From contig JASANG010002556.1 of the NCBI GenBank assembly GCA_030248215.1, forward strand, positions 1 to 64,000: DNA of 64,000 bases, read 5' to 3'. Positions 45,724 to 58,800 of the stretch are shown here, in pieces (positions within the stretch are counted from its first letter, which is position 1; each line of letters begins with the position of its first letter). The DNA comes from Enoplolaimus lenunculus (taxonomy: Eukaryota; Nematoda; Enoplea; Enoplida; Thoracostomopsidae). The translations under genes and the position numbers were made by a program. The notes below the pieces were generated by a model. The model did not search any database. It was not told the origin of the DNA and saw only the letters and a program-made list of their open reading frames with translations.

Positions 45724-47655
45724 TATACATGGGCTCCGGATATGATAAACATCGGGATATGTATCCGAAAAGAAACGTGTATTCGGATATTCGCCGGATA
45801 TCCGAAATGCTGTTGTGTAAATTGGTTAGAATAATTTGCACTGTCACCGTTAAAGTAGCTGCAGCTGACGAAAACAAAATTTGTATTCAAACCAGACATA
45901 AAATATTGAACCACATTCCTGCATAATTCCGTGATGATTTAAAATTTTGATTTCTTAAAACATGCTAAATTTTGAAACTTGAGTTTAGCTTGATATTTAA
46001 CGGAATAATGACTTCTATTTTGAAATTATCTCAAAATTAACCCAGTGAAAAATTGCCATCGAATGCGCGTCGTAACACTAAATTTACTGTCTGCAAGAAA
46101 AATCTAGTTATATACGTATGCCACACGCCAAAACAGCCCAAAAGTGCTTTCAGCGAGTCTAGCCGTCTGAATAAGGAACAGCTTACTGTGGGGTTGAGGG
46201 CGAGTACCCCATCCTGCTTTAGTGTTTATAAATGCGGAAGGATCACGGAACCCGCAGCCTCCCCCTAAGAGAAAAAAGCACAACATTGATTTAAAAACTT
46301 TGGGGATGCTGAAAAACTTACCTCCTACATTTGTGTCGTGAAATTAACAGTAAATTAGGTACGCTAAACCAGTCATCAACGCAAGAAATGAAGTAATTTA
46401 GCTTTAGCAGTTCGCTTTTACACGCATGAAAAATATGGATTTCTTGTTAAAAATATGTACATTTTCCGTTCTATAGTAGTCCATAAGATCACAAAAAGTG
46501 AAAGTATGTGTTCAAGTCTAAAATTTTATTGAAATTGTCAGGGGAGCTTATGAGGAGCCAGATCGGTGATAGTAAAAATAACGGAAACGGATAGTAAAAA
46601 TAATGGAAACGGATAGTGATCAAAATAACGAAACGGAAAACGGATGTTGCAGTATAAAACTCCAAAATGTTTCATTTCTGTGTCAGCACAATTGAGACTT
46701 GCATATATTCCCCAGCCGTTCTTCGTAATTTTTTTCATTTCGAACAATTACCGCTTGCGAGTTATGTACGTGATTTATAATTAATTTTTAGCTTTCAAAT
46801 AATATTTCCTTTATTTTTCTAACGGAAACGGACACCGATTTTTACATTCCTAAGTTTAAGCCTCCTCAGCGTTATAAACACGTCTAAAACAAAGCTTAGT
46901 TTACGCCCACGCAAAAAATCAGTCTAAAATTTAAGCATTGTCTATTTCGTTCTAGTGAGATTCGGGCAATAGCGGATACAAAGGTTGGCGGGCGGGCGTA
47001 CACCCCCGTCAGAAGTATTTTAAGATAATCAGAAATTTTTTGTGATAAAAATTAAAAGGTATCTACCTTGCAATTGTCATTCTCCCTAAGTACCTTACAT
47101 TTTTCCCCCTCAGAAAAATTGCGTTTGAAACCATTTACGAGCCTGCCCCGTCAGCAATTTCTGGATCCGTCGGTAAAAGCAGGGCTCCTCTAAAAGTAAC
47201 AGGGACTGATGTTTGTACGATTTAGCGTAGGTATATTTTAATGTGGGTTTTTTTCTTGGAACGTAAAACGACTTGGGGAAGTGTGGAATTCGATAGAATC
47301 TCTGCAGCAGTGGTTTAAATAAGACTGAGGCAAATCAACTCAAACTCAGGGGCCAGTGCAAGTAATTATTAGTCAGTACCAATCTTCTAAACCGAATGAA
47401 TACCCAGCAGTAGTGAAGCAGATGCATAATAAATAACTGTTTATAAAAATTGTATGTTTTACGCTCATAGCAATCAGCTTGTGGGTCAGGGTACTTCCCT
47501 TAGAGCAACAAGTTAAAACAAGTGCTTGACAAGCGAAAATTGAGGTTTGAAAACCCAAAAAACGCAAAAACGAATGTCGTATATCCGAAATAGAAAATTT
47601 AATTACGAATATCCGGATAAATGGCAAGAATTGCCGGATATCCGGAATTGAAAAG
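45724..47655. mobile_element. non-autonomous hAT element, copy C (left arm)
   Basis: Left end TATACATGGGCTCCGGATAT corresponds to the terminus of copy A; the right end is shortened after TTGCCGGATATCCGG. The interior is collinear with copy A (GTAGCTGCAGCTGACGAAAA, CCGTGATGATTTAAA, GCGTTTGAAACC). No transposase. It lies between PELP1 and FARSB. Confidence 0.7.
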
Positions 47656-47940
47656 CACTGGAAAAGTATACGGTTGGTTGTAATCGTCAGAAAAGTTTGA
47701 GGTGAACTTTCTCACAGTGGGAAAACTGCAACTGGGCCCTTTTTTGGACAAAATTATAAGTAAATCATAATTGAGGAAGATGGGGCCTTGTGCAGATTCC
47801 CCGACGTTTGGCCTTTGACTAGGCATAGGTAACTTTTCGTGCACACGGGAGCTGAATGAAATGTCTGCTACGTTGATGAGAGCATGAAAGTTAAAATGTT
47901 CGTTGTCAGGGTTATAAATGCACATTTCGAAACAACCCAA
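47599..47940 (-). other. 113-codon open frame, function unknown (left arm)
   Basis: Minus-strand frame starting 117 bp upstream of the FARSB start and running into the end of hAT copy C. The same frame, same length, is in the right arm. No family recognised, and the last ~14 codons are hAT sequence. It may be chance or an upstream exon of a divergent transcript. Confidence 0.2.
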
Positions 47941-48056
47941 TCCATAACATTCCTAATTCAAGACGAAACGCTATGATGAATCTACCGTTATATATCTTGT
48001 AACAGCTACTAACATCTGGGTATTGGCACAGTTGACACTTTAACCTTTCTGAAAGA

Positions 48057-49285
48057 ATGCCAATAATTAGTGTAAAGAAAACGTTGTTGGATCAAGCATT
48101 AGGAGTATGTTACAGTAAGAATATGTTGTCTGCTTTTGCTGTTTTTGTACATTATTTTTTACGTGCTGCTCTCGAACGTTTTATACCATCAAGTAGCTTT
48201 ATAGCAGGGTTCCATCGGAATTCCGATTCCGGCTAAAATTCCGGCAAAATTTGACTTCCGATTCCGCTACTCTGTTCCGATGCCGGAATTCTGATTTGTC
48301 TGTTATGAGTTTTTAAGATGACTGAACTTAGATTTTGCTTGTTTCGTTTTGTTTCGCTCATTTGCAATTATTATGTTGGTTTTTTCTCAGTAAATATTCC
48401 GAGTTGTTACGTGTATTCCGTCAAGTATATAAATAAACAATTTTTACTGAAACTGTGAACAGGAACGGAATCAGGCATACTGCAACAAAGGTTAAAAGTC
48501 ATACACCTTTAACTTTTTAATAGAATTACTAAAACTTGATTCCGATTCCGGTTCCGACAGAAAAATTTGATTCCGATTCCGGTTCCGACAGAAAAATTTG
48601 ATTCCGATTCCGGTTCCGACAGAAAAATTTGATTCCGATTCCGATTCTGCTTCCGACAAAAACTAGTTCCGGTTGGAACCCTGCTGTATAGTCTAGTGAC
48701 GCGGGAACCATTTTTTTCTTGTGGTGTCAACCAAGGGCGCAGCAGATGGCTCAAAAATAGAGTGGCCATCAAATTTTTGACTTTGAGTCGATTCGGTAAC
48801 GTATTTTTTGTTACGTCACCAAGAGTCAAAACAGACTACGTTTAAAAAATTTCGCGAGCAAAGCAAGCGAGAAGCTAATGCATTTTTAGCAATAAATGAT
48901 TTAAATTTGAACTGGAAACTTTAGTTTTGTTGATTTTTAAGGGTGTCAGTATTTAACACTTCTTTATTTTTCAAGGGGTACCCATGACTAAACACCACAA
49001 ACCTCTCCTCGCTTCCTGATATTTGTTGTTGCTAGCAAACAAAATGTTGCGACACACAACAATTAGTTGCAACCACGTTGAATATTTATGTGCGTTTTGC
49101 TGGAATTATGGTAGCTGCTGTGTACTCGGACGACGTTCAATAAGTTATTTTATTTTGGCCAAATTGAAGTTTTATGATATAAATTTCGTTAAATGTTACA
49201 AAACGTATTTTGACTTTCATTTGTTTCAGGTGAACATGAATTTGACGAGTTATGTTTCGAGTATGGACTTGAACTGGATGAGGTG
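48057..49285 (+). CDS. FARSB: FARSB 5' fragment (phenylalanyl-tRNA synthetase beta), exons 1-2, left copy
   Basis: Exon 1 48057-48114 encodes MPIISVKKTLLDQALGVCY; donor GTAAGA. Exon 2 49230-49285 (acceptor TTGTTTCAG, donor GTAAGT) encodes EHEFDELCFEYGLELDEV. Phases join exactly (1+2). The first 38 residues match the cytosolic FARSB N-terminus (MPTVSVKRDLL..., EEFDELCFEFGLELDEI), part of the enzyme that charges tRNA-Phe. Intron 1 contains an hAT MITE (48205-48683). No exon 3 (the region with the YKIDVPANRYDLL motif) is found before the palindrome centre, so the gene is cut in intron 2. On its own it cannot encode the enzyme. Confidence 0.8.
48205..48683. mobile_element. hAT MITE in FARSB intron 1, left arm
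   Basis: Inverted ends CAGGGTTCCATCGGAA and TTCCGGTTGGAACCCTG, 479 bp, with 8-bp flanks CTTTATAG (48197-48204) and CTGTATAG (48684-48691). The right half contains a 31-bp tandem repeat of GATTCCGATTCCGGTTCC units (48536-48660). Confidence 0.8.
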
Positions 49286-49850
49286 GTAAGTAATGATTGT
49301 GTGCAGCACTGCAGCATCGGAACCATGGTGATTGGGACGTGTCCTCACTGCCGTGTCGTGCTGACAATTCTGCGGTAAACGTTCGTCATAAGCAGAAAAT
49401 GTGTTTTCTAAATAAATGGTAAAATATATCAAGGTTGTTCAACTTCAAAAAAATTTCCCCTTCGGCGTAATTGGTCGCTTCTAAAACATCGAAAAATGCT
49501 TTTAAAACTGCAAAGCTTTGGAGACAAAATGCTTCCTTTCACACCAAAAAATCCTGGATCCCCTGGAGCGCAGTCCTTTTCCCAATGTTTTTACGTTCCG
49601 TGAATTACGTTCCACTCCATTTTTTTCTTCGATTTTATTCTTTCTTTCCATATTTGCGTTTTTCACATTTCTTTTATTTCTTTATATTATTTTTATTTTT
49701 TATTTTTTTTTTTTTTATTTAGCTTATTAGATATACTTAATATTGTTTTAAAATTTGAGAAAAAAAAAAAATTTTAAATTATCTTAAAATTTTCTGATAA
49801 ATGTTTTTCATATTGATTTTTTTTTTTTATTGAGTTGTGTTTTTTATTAT

Positions 49851-50869
49851 CTGTTCTTGTTTTTATAAAATTTTTATTTTGTTTTTATATTTGTGTGCTG
49901 TGTGTCGCTTTAATCTAAAACTTGAAACGAATCTGCAGTAAAAGAAGCGTGTGTTATGTTTTATACAGCGCCTAGCCTTTTGCAAAACTCGTCCCAATGT
50001 ATAGAACAGGGTCATAACAGTAAAATAAGCATATTCCTAAGCCTAAGAATGAGCCCTAAGCAAAAAAGTGTGAAGATTGAGCTTACTGTAATGCAGTGCC
50101 GAAATGTTCCGATCCTGGTCTTTATATGGGCCCAAAAATCTTAGCCGAAACACGGAACTAAAACTTTACTTAGCCAAATATCAGTGCGTATGCATTGTAC
50201 AAATAAGACCAAGAGGGGGGTGCAACTATCCTGTAAACTATCCACCAGCACCTAGCCAATGTAGACATTTCTTACTTTACCACCCTTCATTTTATGTCAC
50301 TTTTTTGCTAATCAGCAAAGCCCGCAAAATCTCAATTTTCCTGGAAAAAATGCTAAAATCCCGTTGAAAATTGGGCCATGTCACTTTTTTACTCGCGAAG
50401 AGGTGCCAAATGATCCCACTATACTACTGGGGTCCAACCCAATCGCTGCAACCTTGTGAGCAAAACGAGGTTAGAGCTACACGTAATCTGGTGTTAAATC
50501 ATACGGTTAAAGCAAGCTTTCAATTTTGAGCGACCTAACTTTGGCCCTACTGTCGACGAAACCTGGGGAACGAACCGGAAGATGCATATGTAGTTTTACA
50601 TTGAATCTTGTGACAAAGCTTCGATTCTGAAATCCATATATATTCATATGCTGATTGCACGTAAATTAGTTACATGCCATCTTTATATCATATTTAGTTG
50701 CAAATTATATTTTAGAATCGTTTAACATTTTAAATTTTTTCATTTTTCCATTTGTTTCCACCGGCTCAGAAAAAATGAAAAAACCATTTTTTCCGGTAAT
50801 TTTTTCCGGTCAACAACCCTGTGTGCAACATAATTAAACAATACAAATACAGAAACAAAATATACAAGA
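49851..50869. other. palindrome spacer, unpaired centre
   Basis: About 1.0 kb that does not convincingly pair with itself, although weak similarity continues on both edges. It holds a MITE (49992-50132) and a GGAAAAAATG/TTTTTTCCGG patch near 50.78 kb. No coding exon found. Confidence 0.7.
49992..50132. mobile_element. MITE with CCCAATGTATAGAACAGG ends, in the spacer
   Basis: Related end-to-end to 17024-17173 (TATTCCTAAGCCTAAG core, GATCCTGGTCTTTATATGGG right end). It is a single copy here, not mirrored. Confidence 0.65.
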
Positions 50870-51422
50870 AAGATTAAAAACACAACTCAATATCTAATTG
50901 AAACATTTATCAAAATTTTAAGCTACTCAAATTTGTAAAACCCCAATATTAAGTATATAATATAGCTAAATCAAGAAAAAAACTTAACGCAGTTGCTGAA
51001 AACACGCACAATATGTGTATACATGCAAAGAATTATACCAATTCTCGAGAGAAAAAGTTCAATCGTGCAGCTGGAACCGTAATTTCACGGAACCGTTAAA
51101 AACATTGGGAAAAGGACTGCGCTCCAGTGGCGGATCCAGGATTTTTTGGTGTGAAAGGATAGCCATTTTGTCATCCAAAGCTTTGCAGTTTTAAAAGCAT
51201 TTTTCGATGTTTTAGAAGCGACCAATTACGCCGAAGGGGAAATTTTTTTGAAGTTGAACAACCTTGATATATCTTTACCATTTATTTAGAAAACACATTT
51301 TCTGCTTATGACGAACGTCTTACACCGCAGAATTGTCAGCACGACACGGCCAGTGATGGGACACGTCCCCCAATCACCATGGGTTCTCCGATGCTGCAGT
51401 GCTGCACACAATCATTACTTAC

Positions 51423-52667
51423 CACCTCATCCAGTTCAAGTCCATACTCGAAACATAACTCGTCAAATTCATGTTCACCTGAAACAAATGAAAGTCAAAA
51501 TACGTTTTGTAACATTTAACGAAATTTATATCATAAAACTTCAATTTGGTCCAAAATAAAATAACTTATTGCAACCGTGCGTTCCGTAGTACACAGCAGC
51601 TACCATAATTGCCAGCAAAACGCACATAAATATTCAACGTGGTTGCAACTAATTGTTTCGCTTGTGTTCGCAACATTTTGTTTGCTAGCAACAACACAAT
51701 ATCAGGCAAGCGAGGAGTGAGGTTTGTGGTGTTTCAGTCCATGGGTACCCCTTGAAAAATAAAGAAGTGTTAAATACTGACACCCTTAAAAATCAACAAA
51801 ACTAAAGTTTCCAGTTCAAATTTAAATCATTTATTGCTAAAAATGCATTAGCTTCTCGCTTGCTTTGCTCGCGAAATTTTTTAAACGTAGTCTGTTTTGA
51901 CTCTTGGTGACGTAACAAAAAATACGTTACCGAATCGACTCAAAGTCAAAAATTTGATGGCCACTCTATTTTTGAGCCATCTGCTGCGCCCTTGGTTGAC
52001 ACCACAAGAAAAAAATGGTTCCCGCGTCACTAGACTATACAGCAGGGTTCCAACCGGAACTAGTTTTTGTCGGAAGCAGAATCGGAATCGGAATCAAATT
52101 TTTCTGTCGGAACCGGAATCGGAATCAAATTTTTCTGTCGGAACCGGAATCGGAATCAAATTTTTCTGTCGGAACCGGAATCGGAATCAAGTTTTAGTAA
52201 TTCTATTAAAAAGTTAAAGGTGTATGACTTTTAACCTTTGTTGCAGTATGCCTGATTCCGTTCCTGTTCACAGTTTCAGTAAAAATTGTTTATTCATATA
52301 CTTGACGGAATACACGTAACAACTCGGAATATTTACTGAGAAAAAACCAACATTTGCAAATGAGCGAAACAAAACGAAACAAGCAAAATCTAAGTTCAGT
52401 CATCTTAAAAACTCATAACAGACAAATCAGAATTCCGGCATCGGAACAGCAGTCAGCCGGAATCGGAAGTCAAATTTTGCCGGAATTTTAGCCGGAATCG
52501 GAATTCCGATGGAACCCTGCTATAAAGCTACTTGATGGTATAAAACGTTCGAGAGCAGCACGTAAAAAATAATGTACAAAAACAGCAAAAGCAGACAACA
52601 TATTCTTACTGTAACATACTCCTAATGCTTGATCCAACAACGTTTTCTTTACACTAATTATTGGCAT
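51423..52667 (-). CDS. FARSB: FARSB 5' fragment, exons 1-2, right copy
   Basis: Mirror of the left copy: exon 1 52667-52610 and exon 2 51478-51423, with the same splice sites and protein sequence. It points toward the palindrome centre, facing the left copy, and likewise stops in intron 2. Confidence 0.8.
52043..52519. mobile_element. hAT MITE in FARSB intron 1, right arm
   Basis: Mirror of 48205-48683, with ends CAGGGTTCCAACCGGAA and CGATGGAACCCTG, flanks CTATACAG and CTATAAAG. It differs from the left copy by a few small indels, for example near 52450 and 52360. Confidence 0.8.
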
Positions 52668-52783
52668 TCTTTCAGAAAGGTTAAAGTGTCAACTGTGCCA
52701 ATACCCAGATGTTAGTAGCTGTTACAAGATATATAACGGTAGATTCATCATAGCGTTTCGTCTTGAATTAGGAATGTTATGGA

Positions 52784-53125
52784 TTGGGTTGTTTCGAAAT
52801 GTGCATTTATAACCCTGACAACGAACATTTTAACTTTCATGCTCTCATCAACGTAGCAGACATTTCATTCAGCTCCCGTGTGCACGAAAAGTTACCTATG
52901 CCTAGTCAAAGGCCAAACGTCGGGGAATCTGCACAAGGCCCCATCTTCCTCAATTATGATTTACTTATAATTTTGTCCAAAAAAGGGCCCAGTTGCAGTT
53001 TTCCCACTGTGAGAAAGTTCACCTCAAACTTTTCTGACGATTACAACCAACCGTATACTTTTCCAGTGCTTTTCAATTCCGGATATCCGGCAATTCTTGC
53101 CATTTATCCGGATATTCGTAATTAA
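52784..53125 (+). other. 113-codon open frame, function unknown (right arm)
   Basis: Mirror of the 47599-47940 frame with the same predicted product; upstream of and divergent from the right FARSB copy. Not recognised. Confidence 0.2.
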
Positions 53126-55028
53126 ATTTTCTATTTCGGATATACGACATTCGTTTTTGCGTTTTTTGGGTTTTCAAACCTCAATTTTCGCTTGTCAAGC
53201 ACTTGTTTTAACTTGTTGCTCTAAGGGAAGTACCCTGACCCACAAGCTGATTGCTATGAGCGTAAAACATACAATTTTTATAAACAGTTATTTATTATGC
53301 ATCTGCTTCACTACTGCTGGGTATTCATTCGGTTTAGAAGATTGGTACTGACTAATAATTACTTGCACTGGCCCCTGAGTTTGAGTTGATTTGCCTCAGT
53401 CTTATTTAAACCACTGCTGCAGAGATTCTATCGAATTCCACCCTTCCCCAAGTCGTTTTACGTTCCAAGAAAAAACCCACATTAAAATATACCTACGCTA
53501 AATCGTACAAACATCAGTCCCTGTTACTTTTAGCGGAGCCCTGCTTTTACCGACGGATCCAGAAATTGCTGACGGGGCAGGCTCGTAAATGGTTTCAAAC
53601 GCAATTTTTCTGAGGGGGAAAAATGTAAGGTACTTAGGGAGAATGACAATTGCAAGGTAGAGACCTTTTAATTTTATCACAAAAAATTTCTGATGGGTCA
53701 AATTTTAGGGACGTTACGATTTTATCTTAAAATACTTCTGACGGGGGTGTACGCCCGCCCGCCAACCTTTGTATCCGCTATTGCCCGAATCTCACTAGAA
53801 CGAAATAGACAATGCTTAAATTTTAGACTGATTTTTTGCGTGGGCATAAACTAAGCTTTGTTTTAGACGTGTTTATAACGCTGAGGAGGCTTAAACTTAG
53901 GAATGTAAAAATCGGTGTCCGTTTCCGTTAGAAAAATAAAGGAAATATTATTTGAAAGCTAAAAATTAATTATAAATCACGTACATAACTCGCAAGCGGT
54001 AATTGTTCGAAATGAAAAAAAAATTACGAAGAACGGCTGGGGAATATATGCAAGTCTCAATTGTGCTGACACAGAAATGAAACATTTTGGAGTTTTATAC
54101 TGCAACATCCGTTTTCCGTTTCGTTATTTTGATCACTATCCGTTTCCATTATTTTTACTATCCGTTTCCGTTATTTTTACTATCACCGATCTGGCTCCTC
54201 ATAAGCTCCCCTGACAATTTCAATAAAATTTTAGACTTGAATACATACTTTCACTTTTTGTGATCTTATGGACTACTATAGAACGGAAAATGTACATATT
54301 TTTAACAAGAAATCCATATTTTTCATGCGTGTAAAAGCGAACTGCTAAAGCTAAATTACTTCATTTCTTGCGTTGATGACTGGTTTAGCGTACCTAATTT
54401 ACTGTTAATTTCACGACACAAATGTAGGAGGTAAGTTTTTCAGCATCCCCAAAGTTTTTAAATCAATGTTGTGCTTTTTTCTCTTAGGGGTAGGCTGCGG
54501 GTTCCGTGATCCTTCCGCATTTATAAACACTAAAGCAGGATGGGGTACTCGCCCTCAACCCCACAGTAAGCTGTTCCTTATTCAGACGGCTAGACTCGCT
54601 GAAAGCACTTTTGGGCTGTTTTGGCGTGTGGCATACGTATATAACTAGATTTTTCTTGCAGACAGTAAATTTAGTGTGACGACGCGCATTCGATGGCAAT
54701 TTTTCACTGGGTTAATTTTGAGATAATTTCAAAATAGAAGTCATTATTCCGTTAAATATCAAGCTAAACTCAAGTTTCAAAATTTAGCATGTTTTAAGAA
54801 ATCAAAATTTTAAATCATCACGAAATTATGCAGGAATGTGGTTCAATATTTTATGTCTGGTTTGAATACAAATTTTGTTTTCGTCAGCTGCAGCTACTTT
54901 AACGGTGACAGTGCAAATTATTCTAACCAATTTACACAACAGCATTTCGGATATCCGGCGAATATCCGAATACACGTTTCTTTTCGGATACATATCCCGA
55001 TGTTTATCATATCCGGAGCCCATGTATA
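53067..55028. mobile_element. non-autonomous hAT element, copy D (right arm)
   Basis: Mirror image of copy C, almost identical; one visible insertion (around 53700, GGTCAAATTTTAGGGACG) is not in copy C. Its intact end is at 55028 (ATATCCGGAGCCCATGTATA). Confidence 0.7.
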
Positions 55029-55803
55029 GCTATTGTATTCAATTCAAACCTATAAACAGTAATCACTAAACGCTCAACTAGACAAATAAACGCATACACT
55101 TCTCGGCATGAGTCACAACTTGTATTTTAATGATAAAACAAAAAATCAAGGAATATTAATCCGTGTTAATTATAGGAGCCTGGCGCACCGTGTGTCGTGA
55201 AACTGGACAGTTAGTGACCGGAAGTTTATTTTTCGGCTTATGTGTACAATTATGCTTAGGTTTAGGCTCAAACTTAGTAAGCAGTATTACACAATATATA
55301 TGACAGAATTTAATAGTCGCCAGTGACCAACTCACATGCACCTGCTGAAGCATGAGTAGCTAAACATTGTTGCTAATTCCGACTTCGGAAGAAAAAAGGC
55401 CAAAAGAACCGTTAAATTTTTTTGAAGGAGGCTCCGGACGACAATTTCGGTCATGATATTTTTCGCATTTCATTAAAATTGTACAATTCAGTGAAGAAAC
55501 CTTAAAACATGTATACATTACTTGACATGTTTATTGTTAGCACACTCAACATTACTGCATTGTCTGATTTTGTTTCACCTCAGGCACTGATTCCGACAGA
55601 ATTTATTGACCTCCGGTTCTGGCTCGTTTTTCCCCAGGTCGCACTTGATGATGACCATTCAAATACGCACAGCAGATATTGCAAGTTTAGGCTTATTAGT
55701 CAGGCCCTAAATCAAGCAAATCCAACTGCTTCATTTTAACTAATTTAGTGTTTAACAAAGAGTTTAAATAAGTAAGAAAGAGCGCATTGAGCTTCTATAA
55801 ACA

Positions 55804-58800
55804 TTATGGATTAAAATCTTGCAGCATTTCAGAAATTGACATTTGTTGACTTCCGCCATTTCGCATAATACTATTTCCTGTGCTGTTGTTCGGCATATCA
55901 GTTTTTTCAAACACTGCTTCAGATTTATTATCATGTTCTTTACCAGTGTTGACAGATAATGACTGACTGCCATTACATAAATTATCACCGACCTGCGTTT
56001 CATTTTCATGATAATTACCATCGGTTGCCACTTCGTTTATTTCGTTACATTTAAATTCATTCTCTGAATCATTATCGGACGACACCACCGTTGTACTGCG
56101 TTCATCATTAGAGGTATCTAACAAATCACTGCCAATATCTATATATCGAACGTCATCCTTACTAGCACCTGTATCAGCACCATCGCCGTATGAGCGCTCT
56201 TTTGAGCTACCCATATTATTCGTTGTATTTGAAGACTTCGATGTGGTTCGATCAAATGGCTCGACCTTAGACGCAATATCTAGACCATTATCACTGCTAT
56301 GTTTACCCACCGAAACCTTGATTGCCCTTTCACAATTATCAAGCTCAGGCACAAACCGATTATCACGATAGTCATGGCTATAACTAGGTGCTCGGTCTGG
56401 GAAAGATATTTCAGCAGCATGTGATTGCACCAATGCATCGGAATCTTCCTGTTGTTCTTCCAGCTTTCGCTTTTTCAAGGGCACCATTGGGGAAACGCCA
56501 CATGACATATAAGACTTTGTAAACGTCGATTCATCAGCAATGTTGGTATGCACATCAGTCGTCGCAACAGAAAATACATTTACCTTTTCTAGCGCAGGCA
56601 GCAACGGCTTTGTAATGGAATCACAAATCGCCAAACTATGCTTGCATATTTGAACGATGTTATTATCGTTTGACCTGAGACCTATACAAAACAAACTTTT
56701 AGCCGGTTGCAGAGGAATTGAGCAAGACGGATGTGGATTCAGCGCAAGGCTAGAAAGCAATTGGTACAACGCTAACAGATAATCAGCTTGTTTCAGAACA
56801 AGCATCGGCAATAAATCAGACGGCGCAAACTCAGCATTTCCAACATTATTAAGGCGTATTAGGCACCGCAAAGTGGACAGCTGTGTTCGACTGTAGAATT
56901 CAGCACCAACCATGACGCCCACATTTTCAACAAGGCTGCGTAAACACTTTGTGCATGCAATGGCGATATGATAATTTGCGATTTGTATCATAATACGATC
57001 TAGAACAAAGCTAAGTTATTTATTCAGATGGAAACATGTACAGATTGCCTAAAATTAAAACTGCGGAATGCACTCTCAACTTTGCAGTTAACGGCACGGC
57101 CACATCATGCAGACTTTTAAAAAACCAGACTTCAGAGTTTTACAGGGTTATAACAAGAATTCGAGTATTCAATGTTCGAGCTGTACGAGCAATTAACAAA
57201 CGGTCACCAATATTAGACATCGTATAAACCTATATACACACCAGTTTGGAACTGTATTTGCAAATTGCGCACGTAATCAACTAACTTTAATATACATAAA
57301 CAAAACTAAAACAACACATACTTTTGCAATTATTCTGATTTTCGCAGGATTCTAGAGTTTGATCAATGTGATCTTGAGAATTAAAATATTTTCGTTTCTT
57401 TCGTGCATTGTTACTGGTCGATTTTGACATACTGGCTATATTAAAAGCATCCAGAACATTGATGGTACCACAGACAAGGTGCAAAGGGGCAAACATATGA
57501 CTCGCTGTCAGACTGGCAAGCTTGACTTCAGCGAACTTATGCAATCCACTTGCCGGACCCAGCTTTACGGCAAAGTGTCCGGTAACAATATAGCACATGA
57601 TAACAGATTGAAATGCGCATTCTTCAAAGGAATCTAGCAACACTACTGTTTTTGCAGATGCATGCAATAAATCGATTAACAGCGCCGATAACCGTTGTGC
57701 AAAAGGTATGATGAGGGTTCCAACGAAAGTGAGGGTGGTGTCTATAATTCAAAATTAGAACCTTTATTTAAACATATTAGTCTACTTAAAAAGTTACATG
57801 AAATATAAATACACTGCAAATTTCTATCACCAATAAAACGTTAAAACCACAAAATCTTAACATTAAGCTTTAGAGCAAATTTGTTTGACATATTACTGAT
57901 AACTTTGTTTGACACATTACCGGTATGTAGTCAATACAAATATCTAAAAGTTATACGTGTAAATAGTAATGCTTTGTTTGTAAACAAATCGACATAAGGT
58001 TACTGGGGTTCAACCAGATATCCATCTCCAGCTCCGGCAAAAAATCGACATTCGGCTCAGGCTCTAATATTCTACATTGCCCAGGGTACGACCGGTATAT
58101 CCAGTTCCGGTTTATTACTAGGGCAAAAACTGATATATGTATCCGGTTCCGGTATAAACCTACCGGATACCGGATACTTAAGGTGGAGCCGAATATCGTA
58201 AAATTGCTTTTTGTAAGTAAGCATCTCTGCTAACAGCTATTCATTTATCAATTTTAGAGGTTTGCAAACGATTTATTCAGATTCCTAGCTCCCCAAAACC
58301 ATTCCGTAACCCTAATAATTAGGGGAATAATTTAAAAAGTCATTATTTAGGCTTATCAATTAAGCAAATATGCAAATTAGCTATTTGCAAACTATTCCAT
58401 TATTCGGTTTTGAAGGCTTGTAAACAATTTATTTAAATTCCTCGCACCCAAAAACACTTTATTGCTAAAATTAAATTGCTTGTAACCGTAATAACAAGTG
58501 AAATATTGTAAAAACGCCGAATTTGCACTCAAGGACTTATCAACTACGCTTAAAAAATTATGCAAACTAGCCCTCAGCTAATAGACAGCGCAAAATTTTG
58601 AAACCCTAATGCGAGGTGAACACCAGATTAACGGCTTTCGAACAAAAAAGTGTATCTAAAATCGGTTTAACAGTTATTGAGATTACTTTTCGGACAAACA
58701 GATCAACATACAACGGCATCGGGCTTTCGAGACCCCTGGTGCAAAATATAAAACGCTTTGCAAAAGTACGAGCTTAGGCTCGGACTTTTAATTCAGCTAA

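Larger units (their letters stand above)
36769..49850 (+). repeat. left arm of a giant imperfect palindrome
   Basis: Reverse-complement matches pair this span with 50870-64000. Coordinate sums of mirrored landmarks stay within about 60 bp over 13 kb: 36769/64000, 39276/61486, PELP1 ATGs 40814/59936, FARSB ATGs 48057/52667, FARSB exon 2 49230/51478. Gene exons and hAT copies are almost identical, while some non-coding patches differ by substitutions and small indels. Similarity fades at the inner edge (49.62-49.85 kb). The outer limit is set only by the window end. Confidence 0.95.

Noticed and set aside
49286-50869. Looked for FARSB exon 3 and later exons in the spacer
   Set aside because: No segment encoding the YKIDVPANRYDLL-type motif was seen on either strand.
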